In this document: piece by piece, positions 25,537-32,578 of the stretch
How the letters are laid out: every line of letters starts with the position of its first letter
Numbering within the stretch: the first letter of the stretch is position 1
Origin: Lachnospiraceae bacterium
Lineage (GTDB): Bacteria; Bacillota; Clostridia; Lachnospirales; Lachnospiraceae
Direction: 5' to 3'
DNA: 32,578 nucleotides
NCBI GenBank assembly: GCA_022788065.1
Contig: JALEWG010000217.1
Coordinates: 1 to 32,578 of the forward strand
The notes under the pieces: model-generated
What the model was told of the DNA's origin: nothing
Seen by the model: only the letters and a program-made list of their open reading frames with translations
Database searches by the model: none
Program-made: the position numbers and the translations under genes

Positions 25537-25947
25537 TTAACTGCTGTAAGATTCCAGATAGCTGAAAATTTCCGCCATGGTAGGAAACCAGATTCCGGCC
25601 ATCAGACGTTCCTGCTCTGCAGCAGGGAACTCGATAAGCGGCATGTGGGTGAACAGGCTGACCGTGACCAGGTCCCTGTCATAGACGATCAGATATCCCT
25701 CCTCCGCCACAAGACAATAGTTTTCCCCAAGCGTCTCCGGGATCACCCGATACTGGTTGAGAACCAGATGCGCCATGGTCTCTGTCTCCGGCTCAGAGCA
25801 TGCAAATGCCGGCTGTTCCACGGACTCCGTCGCCTGAACCTTTTTCGTTTCCTCGCGTGACTCTCCGCTTGTCATCAGAAAAAGCGCGATCAGGCTTCCG
25901 GCTGTCAAGCAGAAAAAGAAAAGAAAGCCCGATACATATTTCCTCAT
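25537..25947 (-). CDS. Small membrane-anchored protein, BofC C-terminal-like
   Basis: The 136-residue protein has one N-terminal membrane helix or uncleaved signal (about 5-26), a polar Glu/Thr-rich linker (27-58), and a compact C-terminal domain (about 70-136). That domain contains YCLVAEEGYLIVYD, THMPLIEFP and a terminal YLESYSS. The pattern resembles the C-terminal domain of BofC, the forespore protein that restrains SpoIVB signalling in B. subtilis, and related clostridial proteins; this is a resemblance, not proof. AAGGAGG lies seven bases before the ATG. It follows the SpoVB-like gene by 75 bases, consistent with a sporulation or envelope role. Confidence 0.75.
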   Translation of the reverse strand: MRKYVSGFLFFFCLTAGSLIALFLMTSGESREETKKVQATESVEQPAFACSEPETETMAHLVLNQYRVIPETLGENYCLVAEEGYLIVYDRDLVTVSLFTHMPLIEFPAAEQERLMAGIWFPTMAEIFSYLESYSS

Positions 25948-26022
25948 GGAAATTCCTCCTTTGGAAACAGTATGGACCTTCTTTTTTCGTTTTATACGGG
26001 CTTTACCGGCAGATCATGGCTT

Positions 26023-27702
26023 CTACATAAGTCTGAGTTTCCGGAAGAGGGAAAGAAGTCTTGTCCCGCCCGGCATCTCATGAAGTTCGTCCTCCGTAAG
26101 ACATTTGAGTCTGATCAGCAGGATTCCGTACACCACAACTGCCGCCAGAATGGAGAACAGTGTGGAAACCGCATTGCTTTTTACCACTGCATGGATTCCC
26201 TTATATGCTAAGAACGTACAAACGCCCATGACAGCCGATGCAGCTGTCGGGATCAGGAACGTCTTTTGGATCTCCTGATGATATCGCAGGTTTTTGCGGA
26301 TCGCTCTGTGATTCAGCACACACATGACCAGAGCAAACACAATGTTGGCGAAAACCATGCTGTAGATTCCGAGATCAAATACCAGAGCCATCACCTCGAG
26401 CGCACCGATGTGGATCACAAGAGCCGCGAGCGCATGGATGATCGGCAGATGCATCCTGTCAATTCCCTGCAGGATCGCGTTTGAAACCGTTGACAGCGAA
26501 TAGAACACCACTGCCAGGGAACCGTAAAGCGTCATCCGGATTGCAAGTTCATTGTCGCCCGAAAACAACAGATTGTTGATGGGGCCCGCAAGCACTGTGA
26601 GACCCACTGTCGACGGGATCGCGATCAGCATCGAAAACCGGATGGCAGCGGCAACTCTTTTTCGCACCAGTTTTTTATCTCCGGCGGCCACAGCCCTGGA
26701 AATCGAGGGGATCAGGGATGAGGACAGCGCATTGGAGACCGCCATAGGAACATTGATCAGCAGATGATATTTCCCCGTGTAGACGCCCCAGTCGGTGACA
26801 AACTGTGACTCTCTGCCCATACCTGCAAAATTGTGGGCAAGGATTCCATTGTCCAGAACGCTGTTTACGTTATAGATGGACGAGCTGATGATGACCGGCA
26901 CGACCGTAAAAAACAGGATCTTCGTGATGGACGCATATCCTTCCGTCACACCGGAATTATCCTTCCGGATCTGCTGCCTGGCCGTGTTTCTGTACAGAAA
27001 GAACAGGACAAGAAGAAACAGCAGTGCCGCAAGAGCGCCGCTTCCCGTACCGATCGTTCCGCCGGCCGCTCCCCATGCATTGGAATATCCGGAGCCGGTC
27101 TCCCCTCTCATCACTTCAACCTTGAGGGCTTCATTGAACAGAAAGCTTCCGGCTGCAATGCTGATGATCGCGTTCACGATCTGCTCAAAGACCTGCGAGC
27201 AGGCCGTGGGGATCATCGTCTGGCGCCCCTGGAAGTAACCACGGAACACACCGAGATACGCCATGATCCATACGGTCGGAGCCAGTGTTTTCAATGCGAA
27301 TGCCGCATACGGCATAAAAAAGACTTCTCTCGCGAAGAAGTCTGCTCCGAACCAGATGACTGCGCAGGCCGCAGCGCCGACTGCCGTCGCATAGCAGAGG
27401 GCCGCCCGCAGGATCCGGTCCGCGTTGCGGTACTGTCCGCCTGCCAGTCTGGCCGCGATCATTTTTGACACTGCAAGAGGGAGACTGTAGGAGGAGAGGA
27501 GCAGCGCAATGTTATAAACGTTGAACGCCGTTCCGTAATATCCCATTCCCTCGTCGCCGATAATATTGATCATCGGGATGCGATACGCGATCCCGATGAT
27601 TCTCACTGCAATGGAAGCGATGGCAAGTATGCTTCCCTGCACAACAAAATTCGATTCTTTTGCTGAAGCCTGTCTCGCGCGGCTTCTTCCTTTACTTTCC
27701 AT
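26023..27702 (-). CDS. MATE/MOP-superfamily lipid flippase, SpoVB-like
   Basis: A 559-residue polytopic membrane protein of the polysaccharide-transporter/MurJ-like family, with an estimated 14 helices. The N-terminal signature (FVVQGSILAIASIAVRIIG, then YRIPMINIIGDEGMGYYGTAFNVYN, quoted in two parts) is typical of the SpoVB/YtgP group, which flips lipid-linked wall precursors. SpoVB itself acts in spore cortex formation, while YtgP-like members act in vegetative cells; sequence alone does not decide. The ATG overlaps the DUF3048 gene by 11 bases and has AAGGTG upstream. Nearby yqfC and yqfD favour a sporulation link. Confidence 0.88.
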   Translation of the reverse strand: MESKGRSRARQASAKESNFVVQGSILAIASIAVRIIGIAYRIPMINIIGDEGMGYYGTAFNVYNIALLLSSYSLPLAVSKMIAARLAGGQYRNADRILRAALCYATAVGAAACAVIWFGADFFAREVFFMPYAAFALKTLAPTVWIMAYLGVFRGYFQGRQTMIPTACSQVFEQIVNAIISIAAGSFLFNEALKVEVMRGETGSGYSNAWGAAGGTIGTGSGALAALLFLLVLFFLYRNTARQQIRKDNSGVTEGYASITKILFFTVVPVIISSSIYNVNSVLDNGILAHNFAGMGRESQFVTDWGVYTGKYHLLINVPMAVSNALSSSLIPSISRAVAAGDKKLVRKRVAAAIRFSMLIAIPSTVGLTVLAGPINNLLFSGDNELAIRMTLYGSLAVVFYSLSTVSNAILQGIDRMHLPIIHALAALVIHIGALEVMALVFDLGIYSMVFANIVFALVMCVLNHRAIRKNLRYHQEIQKTFLIPTAASAVMGVCTFLAYKGIHAVVKSNAVSTLFSILAAVVVYGILLIRLKCLTEDELHEMPGGTRLLSLFRKLRLM

Positions 27703-28825
27703 AAATCTTCACCTTATTATACTTGTCTGTACCGATGATACAGATCCAGGTTTTTCCTTTATTCAGTGTAATTTCATTTCCATCCAGGTCATAATAATGG
27801 GTCACACCGAATTCACCGTCTTTTTTCCATGTGATCTTCTGGCATTTTCCGTTGGTAAAATAAAATCCCTCTTGGCCTGTATGTACATTGATGTTCAGGT
27901 ACGGTGTTGTCGCATAATAGCCCCACTCCACATACTGGAAAATGATGTTTTTCACCTCAATAAGCCCCTCATTTCCCTTGTGGTGGGCTCCATACTGGAA
28001 TCTGTGATATACGCCGTCTTTTTCCTGATATTCGAACCACGGATCGTTGTTTCCGTATCCCGGGATCACCTTGTAGGCAATCTCGCCGTCCGGCACGATC
28101 TGCTCGTCTCCTTTTGCAAACTGAAAATGGCCCTCGTAGGAATCGTCATACTCCGTCCTGTATCCCAGTTTTTCGATGGCGGCTTTGATCCTGTCGCCGC
28201 TTGCGTAGGCGTTGTGAGGCTGCTTTTTATCGCTTGAGCGGTAAAATGCAGTTGTTCCGATTCCTTCGATTCCGTTAATGTTGTCTACGTTTTTCAGATA
28301 CGGAAGCGCAAAGCTGCTCTGGCCGAAATGGGCGTAGATCGCATCGTACTCGCGCGCAAAATACGTGAAATACGTTCTGCAGCTTCTGACAGATCCGATC
28401 CGTTCCAGATCGTCGTAATCCTCGATCAGAGCCATATAGCGGTGAATATCGCCCTCCATCGGCGCCTCATAGACAACACCGGCCCTGTTGATTCCGTACT
28501 GAGGCAGAGCCTCCTTATCGTTGCTCATCATAATGGCAAGCGGCCGCCGGTTTCCCTGCTTTACGTCGATCATCTCACCGGTCAGATAGCTGCGGATCTT
28601 TCCATCCACTTCGACCCTCTCATCCGGTTCTTCACTCACAGTCACCGCCTCTGTGGAGGGCTCTGTCTCCAGGACGACCGCCTTCGTCGTCTCCTCCACG
28701 CGCGTCTGGGCCTCTGTCTCCGTCGTGACGGAAACCTCTTCATATTTCTTACCGCAGCCTGCGAGGACCGCCGCCGCCATCATAATAACCATTCCTGTAA
28801 GGATCCATCTGCCCTGCTTTTTCAT
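27692..28825 (-). CDS. yerB: DUF3048 lipoprotein (YerB family)
   Basis: A secreted 377-residue lipoprotein with lipobox LAGC (Cys24). A Thr/Glu-rich spacer (about 30-70) precedes the DUF3048 domain, with its RRPLAIMMSNDKEALPQYG start, the EGDIHRYMAL segment and IGSVRSCRTYF. A second domain follows from about residue 240. Family members lie on the outer face of the membrane in Firmicutes and their function is unknown. The ATG overlaps the ybeY stop by four bases (ATGA), with GGAGGGG nine bases upstream, indicating translational coupling. Confidence 0.92.
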   Translation of the reverse strand: MKKQGRWILTGMVIMMAAAVLAGCGKKYEEVSVTTETEAQTRVEETTKAVVLETEPSTEAVTVSEEPDERVEVDGKIRSYLTGEMIDVKQGNRRPLAIMMSNDKEALPQYGINRAGVVYEAPMEGDIHRYMALIEDYDDLERIGSVRSCRTYFTYFAREYDAIYAHFGQSSFALPYLKNVDNINGIEGIGTTAFYRSSDKKQPHNAYASGDRIKAAIEKLGYRTEYDDSYEGHFQFAKGDEQIVPDGEIAYKVIPGYGNNDPWFEYQEKDGVYHRFQYGAHHKGNEGLIEVKNIIFQYVEWGYYATTPYLNINVHTGQEGFYFTNGKCQKITWKKDGEFGVTHYYDLDGNEITLNKGKTWICIIGTDKYNKVKIYGK

Positions 28826-29319
28826 CTTCGGTAACCCCTCCGTTCCAGAATTTCACTCTGCATGCGCTCCATTTCCAGGCGTTCCCCGTCTTCCATATGG
28901 TCATAACCGCTAAGATGAAGCATGCTGTGAGCAACTAAAAACGCTAACTCCCGCGTCTCTGAGTGTCCGAATTTTTCCGCCTGTTCCTTCACCTTCTCCA
29001 CGGAGATCACGATATCCCCCAACATCAGCTCCCCGGTGTCAGGATTAAAGTATTCCTCCGGCGTCTCTTCAAGGCCGGAGAAATCACCGGGCGTCTCAAA
29101 ATCGCACATGGGGAACGACAGCACGTCCGTCGGATTGTCGATCTCCCTCATGTCCCGGTTGATTTCGCGGATCCCCTCGTTGTCTGTCAGCAGCACGTTG
29201 ACTTCCGTATCGTAGGGACATTCCACGTAGTCCACCGACTCCTCTATCACATTCTTTATGATCTCCTCATACGGAAGATCCAGGCGTTCTGCCGCCTCAT
29301 ACTCAATGGTTACTGTCAT
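28822..29319 (-). CDS. ybeY: Endoribonuclease YbeY (rRNA maturation/quality control)
   Basis: YbeY is a metal-dependent RNase needed for 16S rRNA 3'-end maturation and ribosome quality control. The zinc signature H3xH5xH is present as HSMLHLSGYDH. The 165-residue protein also has the NRDMREIDNPTDVLSFP stretch and the GDIVIS strand. The ATG at 29319 follows GGGAGG by nine bases; a start at 29361 would add 14 residues and overlap phoH more deeply. Its overlap with phoH (17 bases) is part of the conserved phoH-ybeY pairing. Confidence 0.96.
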   Translation of the reverse strand: MTVTIEYEAAERLDLPYEEIIKNVIEESVDYVECPYDTEVNVLLTDNEGIREINRDMREIDNPTDVLSFPMCDFETPGDFSGLEETPEEYFNPDTGELMLGDIVISVEKVKEQAEKFGHSETRELAFLVAHSMLHLSGYDHMEDGERLEMERMQSEILERRGYRR

Positions 29320-30298
29320 GCTTTCGTACCTCCCGGTTCTTTCCGCGCGCCTCGTACTCATCGTAAGCCTTGACGATCTTCTGTACTAACGGATGGCGGA
29401 CCACATCCTCACTGGTGAAATAGCAGATCCCGATATCATCGATATTTTTCAGGATCTTAAGGGCCGTATCGAGTCCTGAAACCGTACCGTAGGGCAGGTC
29501 TTTCTGGGACTGGTCTCCGGTTATGATCACCTTGGAGCCGAATCCGATACGCGTCAGAAACATCTTCATCTGAGCCTGGGTCGTATTCTGCGCCTCATCG
29601 AGGATAATAAACGCATTGTCCAGCGTCCGCCCTCTCATATAGGCTAACGGCGCCACCTCGATCAGGCCCTTTTCGGCGTTGTGCAGGTAGCTTTCCGCTC
29701 CCATGATCTGGTACAGAGCATCATATAACGGTCTCAGGTACGGGTCGATCTTGCTCTGAAGATCCCCCGGCAGGAATCCCAGCTTCTCTCCGGCCTCGAT
29801 TGCCGGCCTTGTCAGGATGATCCGGTTCACCTCTCCGTTCTTAAATGCCTGGATCGCCATTGCCATGCCCAGGTACGTCTTTCCGGTTCCTGCGGGTCCA
29901 ACGCCGAATACGATCATTTTCTTCCGGATCAGATCCAGATACTGTTTCTGCCCCAGCGTTTTGGGCCTCACCGGTTTCCCGTTGATCGTGTGACAGACAA
30001 TATCCTTATCGATCTCCAGAAGCTCACCGTCCTTCCCCTCGAACGAGAGGGCCAGGGCATAATCCACATTCTGCTCCCCGATCTCCTCGCCGCGCATGGA
30101 GAGGGAGATCAGCGTGGAAAAGACACTTTTTGCCTTTTTTACCGCATGGTCCGGGCCGATGACCTTGATCTCACCGTCCCTCGCGATCATAGATACGTGG
30201 AGCGTTCGCTCGATTTTCTTCAAATAGCAGTCAAACTGTCCGCAGACCTTCCTTTCGTGTTCCGCGGGGATGTCAATTATCGTCTCAATTACACTCAT
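29303..30298 (-). CDS. phoH: PhoH-like ATPase
   Basis: A 331-residue cytoplasmic P-loop ATPase related to the N-terminal half of superfamily 1 helicases. An N-terminal KH-like region (about 1-100) precedes Walker A GPAGTGKT (134-141) and Walker B IILDEAQN (231-238). The following TGDQSQKDLP motif is also typical. The family (PhoH/YbeZ) is thought to act with YbeY in RNA metabolism. The ATG overlaps the yqfD stop region by 14 bases, and its best ribosome site, GGAG, is about 13 bases away. The yqfC-yqfD-phoH-ybeY order matches B. subtilis. Confidence 0.95.
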   Translation of the reverse strand: MSVIETIIDIPAEHERKVCGQFDCYLKKIERTLHVSMIARDGEIKVIGPDHAVKKAKSVFSTLISLSMRGEEIGEQNVDYALALSFEGKDGELLEIDKDIVCHTINGKPVRPKTLGQKQYLDLIRKKMIVFGVGPAGTGKTYLGMAMAIQAFKNGEVNRIILTRPAIEAGEKLGFLPGDLQSKIDPYLRPLYDALYQIMGAESYLHNAEKGLIEVAPLAYMRGRTLDNAFIILDEAQNTTQAQMKMFLTRIGFGSKVIITGDQSQKDLPYGTVSGLDTALKILKNIDDIGICYFTSEDVVRHPLVQKIVKAYDEYEARGKNREVRKHDSNH

Positions 30299-31541
30299 TT
30301 ACTTTTTCATTCTCCTCATGTTTTTCCGGAGGCGGGACTTCTTTCGCAATGTCTTCCACTGCCGTCAGTGTTCCCGTGATCTGCCACCCGGATTCACTTT
30401 GCTCTATTTTACCATTGTTACCGAGTATTTGTACACCTTTTTCCGATAATTTTTCCTCATATTCCCGCAGATAAGATTCACAGGCATTTGCCGCGTCAGC
30501 CTCCGTATATGTTCTTTCATAAGGAACATACTCATACGCCTCCGAGATCCCCACAAAGACCGGGAGATAAAAATTCCGGAAAAGCTTCAGCTGATACCGT
30601 TTCGTCACGGTTTCCGCAAATTCCGCCTGAGGGAACGGAAGCTGCCACGAAAGTACATGTCCGAATCCTTCAACCAGTATTCCGTACCGGACTTTTCCCG
30701 TTCTGGCCCGGACGGTTTCCGTGAGGGGCAGGGTTTTCCGGATCACATGAACTGTGCTGGCATAAATATCCGCATCCGCGCGGATCTCATGGCTGTTCAC
30801 CAGCGTCTCGGAATCATCGTAGATCGGAATCGTTCCGTCCACCAGGAGATCGCCCTCCGCAACCTGGTCGCCCTCCTTTACAAGCGCGATGCCGCTCCGC
30901 ATCACGATACGGACAACGGTGCCTGCTTTCGCGGCTGCCAGATCACATGGGGACGTTTCCTTCACGATCGGAGCCGAAAGCGCCTCATTTTCCTTTACGC
31001 GTACCGTAAGTCTCGTGCCTTTGATCTCTGCCGAAACCCACGTGATCTCCGGAAACCGGCTTCGGATCCCGCTCTCAAGCGCCTCACAGGATATCTTTCC
31101 TTTTCTCATTCCGCAGGTCACCGGCAGTGATTCCATATAGTGAAGAAGCATTTCATCCGTGAACCTCCGGTTCCCTTCAAAGGAAATATCCCATATGTAA
31201 AAGGACATAACATAGAGGATCAGGAAAAAGGCGAGCACTCCCGCCGCCAAAAGCTCCCTGTGTCTGTTTCTGTATAAAAAAAAGGGAAGACCGTATCTCC
31301 CTCTGATCTTTAGCCGCACACCTGCCTTTTTCGCCACCGGTTTCATTTTCTTAAAATCCTCCGGTGTGGTCCAGAAAAAGGCCCCTGCATTTCTTCCGCA
31401 GTCTTTCGGATCCCCGATACCGGAAATGTCACGGATCATAAGGTTTCTGTTGGCCGCAATATTAAAAAATCTCTCATTGTCAGTTCCCGTGATCTCCACG
31501 CGGACGCCGCCCCGCAGAAAAAACGTAACGGATCCCGTCAA
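30285..31541 (-). CDS. yqfD: Sporulation protein YqfD
   Basis: YqfD is a membrane protein of the mother-cell sporulation programme in B. subtilis, with unclear biochemical function. The 418-residue protein has an N-terminal cytoplasmic domain of about 90 residues, one membrane helix (about 97-114) and a large extracytoplasmic domain beginning IWDISFEGNRRFTDE, which resembles a POTRA-like fold. The start is TTG at 31541: an in-frame TGA lies three codons upstream, no early ATG exists, and GAGGTG is seven bases away. It starts 13 bases after yqfC and overlaps phoH. Confidence 0.9.
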   Translation of the reverse strand: MTGSVTFFLRGGVRVEITGTDNERFFNIAANRNLMIRDISGIGDPKDCGRNAGAFFWTTPEDFKKMKPVAKKAGVRLKIRGRYGLPFFLYRNRHRELLAAGVLAFFLILYVMSFYIWDISFEGNRRFTDEMLLHYMESLPVTCGMRKGKISCEALESGIRSRFPEITWVSAEIKGTRLTVRVKENEALSAPIVKETSPCDLAAAKAGTVVRIVMRSGIALVKEGDQVAEGDLLVDGTIPIYDDSETLVNSHEIRADADIYASTVHVIRKTLPLTETVRARTGKVRYGILVEGFGHVLSWQLPFPQAEFAETVTKRYQLKLFRNFYLPVFVGISEAYEYVPYERTYTEADAANACESYLREYEEKLSEKGVQILGNNGKIEQSESGWQITGTLTAVEDIAKEVPPPEKHEENEKVNECN

Positions 31542-31554
31542 ATCCTCTCACCTC

Positions 31555-31848
31555 TCACTCAAAGGTCACCGATTCAAAACGTCCTGTGATTTCCATCTCA
31601 TCTCTGTCGTACCAGCGGATGCAGAGGTTCTTCCCCGTGACGGTCACCTGGTACCGTTTCCCCTGGATCCGGATTCCGGTCTCCGAATAGATCAGAATGC
31701 TCCTGTAGTTTTCGATCCGGACTCTTGTGCGCCCGAGAAACGTAAGGAGCGTCTCCCCGCGCGTCACATCCTGCCAGAGTCCGGGAGGAGTCTGGCTTTT
31801 TATTTTTGTCTTTTTCTCTTCCGTTGGCCCAAACTTCGCCTTTTGCAT
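31555..31848 (-). CDS. yqfC: Sporulation protein YqfC
   Basis: A 97-residue protein with the YqfC-family core (ETLLTFLGRTRVRIENYRS, ILIYSETGIRIQGKRYQVTV, quoted in two parts) followed by a strand-rich C-terminus. In B. subtilis yqfCD is under mother-cell sigma-E control. The ATG at 31848 was preferred because an alternative ATG at 31878 would lie only 13 bases after the rpsU terminator U-run and has no ribosome site. The chosen start has GGGA about eight bases upstream. A sigma-E-like promoter overlaps the terminator just upstream. Confidence 0.87.
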   Translation of the reverse strand: MQKAKFGPTEEKKTKIKSQTPPGLWQDVTRGETLLTFLGRTRVRIENYRSILIYSETGIRIQGKRYQVTVTGKNLCIRWYDRDEMEITGRFESVTFE

Positions 31849-31881
31849 CGCAGATGTCCCGCTTTCCCGGAGTCTCATGTA

Positions 31882-31909
31882 AGTATATGCGAAAAAAAAG
31901 AAGATATCC
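31882..31909 (-). promoter_or_regulatory. Candidate sigma-E-type promoter for yqfCD
   Basis: CATATACT (31882-31889) matches six of eight positions of the sigma-E -10 consensus CATACANT (taking N as A). GGATATC (31903-31909), 13 bases further upstream, matches five of seven positions of the -35 consensus. The -35 element would lie inside the 3' arm of the rpsU terminator. This is a weak match, supported mainly by the known sigma-E control of yqfCD in B. subtilis. Confidence 0.35.
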
Positions 31910-31926
31910 CGAAACGGAATATCTTC
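31892..31926 (-). terminator. Rho-independent terminator of rpsU
   Basis: In minus-strand RNA, GAAGATATTCCG pairs with CGGGATATCTTC around a 3-base loop: 12 base pairs with one G-U wobble, followed directly by eight U residues. It begins 15 bases after the rpsU stop codon. This is the only textbook terminator in the window and should separate rpsU from the yqfC operon. Confidence 0.92.
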
Positions 31927-31941
31927 TTAAGGTTTTAATTA

Positions 31942-32118
31942 TTAGTTATATTTGCGCTTTCTGGCAGCTTCTGACTTCTTTTTGCGTTTTACGCTTGGCT
32001 TCTCATAATGCTCTCTTTTACGAATTTCCTGCTGGATACCTGCCTGTGCACAATTTCTCTTGAAACGGCGAAGAGCGTTATCCAATGTCTCGTTCTCTTT
32101 TACAACAACATTTGACAT
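31942..32118 (-). CDS. rpsU: 30S ribosomal protein S21
   Basis: S21 is a small basic ribosomal protein near the 3' end of 16S rRNA that helps translation initiation. The 58-residue product starts [20 protein letters not shown] and ends in a strongly basic tail ([16 protein letters not shown]), matching S21 over its full length. A ribosome site AGGGGAGG (32131-32138) lies 12 bases from the ATG, with a second AGGTGAG nearer to it. It has its own sigma-A promoter and terminator, so it is monocistronic. rpsU next to yqfC-yqfD-phoH-ybeY is a conserved Firmicutes neighbourhood. Confidence 0.97.
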   Translation of the reverse strand: MSNVVVKENETLDNALRRFKRNCAQAGIQQEIRKREHYEKPSVKRKKKSEAARKRKYN

Positions 32119-32138
32119 AGTCTCACCTAACCTCCCCT

Positions 32139-32169
32139 CAGTTGTAGATTATGCTTCAATACACAACTG
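32139..32169 (-). ncRNA. Hairpin in the rpsU leader next to the ribosome site
   Basis: CAGTTGT and ACAACTG arms (7 base pairs, at 32163-32169 and 32139-32145) enclose 17 bases that can form a further short UAU/AUA pairing. The 3' arm ends immediately before the AGGGGAGG ribosome site, so the structure could influence rpsU translation. I do not recognise it as a described ribosomal-protein leader. Confidence 0.45.
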
Positions 32170-32173
32170 TATA

Positions 32174-32189
32174 GGGTAAAATTTTACCC
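32174..32189. repeat. Perfect 16-base palindrome in the rpsU leader
   Basis: GGGTAAAATTTTACCC is a perfect uninterrupted palindrome about 30 bases downstream of the predicted rpsU transcription start. A loopless DNA palindrome suits a dimeric protein-binding site better than an RNA hairpin, although in RNA it could form a hairpin with a reduced stem. Confidence 0.6.
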
Positions 32190-32225
32190 ATGAAAGATAT
32201 ATAATCTCTCACACGCACAAATCTT

Positions 32226-32253
32226 ATTATAGCATAAATTGGTAAATAGTCAA
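32226..32253 (-). promoter_or_regulatory. Strong promoter of rpsU
   Basis: TTGACT (32248-32253), a 16-base spacer and consensus TATAAT (32226-32231) with an extended TGC just before it. The predicted leader is about 100 bases. This is among the best promoters in the window, as expected for a ribosomal protein gene. Confidence 0.85.
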
Positions 32254-32406
32254 CTGTTTTTCAGAAATTAATCTAATATTTAAAACCATAGCTGCCATAT
32301 TTTTCAGCAGAAACCGTTTTATTATTAATGAATCTCCTAAATAACGACATCATAAGGAAGTGTACTGCCTTATCACAGAAAATACAGCTCCCGTCCTATG
32401 ACTTAT
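32254..32406. other. AT-rich intergenic stretch upstream of the rpsU promoter
   Basis: I see no gene here in either strand. A 6-base-pair inverted repeat (ATAAGG at 32352-32357, CCTTAT at 32368-32373) lies after the stop of the right-edge gene but has no U-run, so it is at best a weak transcript end. Confidence 0.5.
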
Positions 32407-32578
32407 TTATTTTCTGGTCATACTATAGGCTCTAGGAATAATCTGGATACTTGCATAACCACCGGTAGGCGGATAAAGATTTTTTGTATACACACCTTTT
32501 GCAGATAAATATAATGATGCTGAATCGTAGTCAATAACATTTCCCGCTGCATCTTTGTAGAAAATGTCTGCTTTACCG
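32407..32578 (-). CDS. 3' end of an unrecognised gene cut by the right edge
   Basis: An open frame of 56 codons runs from the window edge to a TAA at 32407-32409. It begins GKADIFYKDAAGNVIDYDSA and ends near PPTGGYASIQIIPRAYSMTRK (C-terminus). The aromatic- and Gly-rich, strand-like composition suggests a secreted or beta-rich domain, but I do not recognise the family. Its base composition is visibly more AT-rich than that of the genes to the left. It may belong to a different transcription unit, because rpsU has its own promoter. Confidence 0.6.
   Translation of the reverse strand, partial: GKADIFYKDAAGNVIDYDSASLYLSAKGVYTKNLYPPTGGYASIQIIPRAYSMTRK

Noticed and set aside
25948..26022. Promoter (TATAAA) between the SpoVB-like and BofC-like genes
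   Set aside because: The TATAAA-like box has no acceptable -35 partner at 16-18 bases.
32352..32373. ATAAGG/CCTTAT inverted repeat as a terminator of the right-edge gene
   Set aside because: Six AT-rich base pairs with a 10-base loop and no U-run on the minus strand; insufficient for a terminator call.

Overview
The window looks like a chromosomal core region of a Gram-positive anaerobe of the Lachnospiraceae/Clostridia (inference). Supporting signs are the sporulation genes yqfC and yqfD, a ChW-repeat wall protein, minE next to minCD as in clostridia but not Bacillus, DUF4321 and DUF896 proteins, proB without a PUA domain, and moderately high GC with strong GGAGG ribosome sites. Every supported gene lies on the minus strand, so transcription runs from the right edge to the left. 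I see no tRNA, rRNA, CRISPR array, insertion sequence or prophage.

Read in transcription order (right to left), the layout is as follows. (1) At 32578-32407 is the tail of an unrecognised, AT-richer gene. (2) rpsU (32118-31942) has its own promoter, a structured leader and a strong terminator. (3) A sporulation and RNA-maintenance group follows: yqfC, yqfD, phoH, ybeY, a DUF3048 lipoprotein, a SpoVB-like flippase and a small BofC-like membrane protein. (4) A promoter at about 25505-25533 starts two flavoproteins, then proB, DUF896, 5-formyl-THF cyclo-ligase and proA. (5) A promoter at about 19547-19575 starts miaB, an L,D-transpeptidase, mutS, mutL, miaA and a PLP enzyme (tRNA modification, mismatch repair and wall cross-linking). 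(6) A promoter at about 9751-9779 starts a long cell-shape and division cluster: DUF4321, radC, mreC, mreD, PBP2, minC, minD, minE, rodA, methylglyoxal synthase and a lipoprotein D,D-carboxypeptidase. (7) A new promoter near 83-111 drives a gene cut by the left edge.

The shape cluster joins elongasome parts (MreC, MreD, PBP2, RodA) with the Min system, but mreB is absent from its usual place between radC and mreC. PBP2 carries a helical insertion of roughly 240 residues with three repeated units. Methylglyoxal synthase has Glu where the catalytic Asp is expected. No wholly new multi-gene system is evident. The best leads are the missing mreB, the PBP2 insertion, the MgsA substitution, and the rpsU leader together with the sporulation-type promoter that seems to overlap the rpsU terminator.
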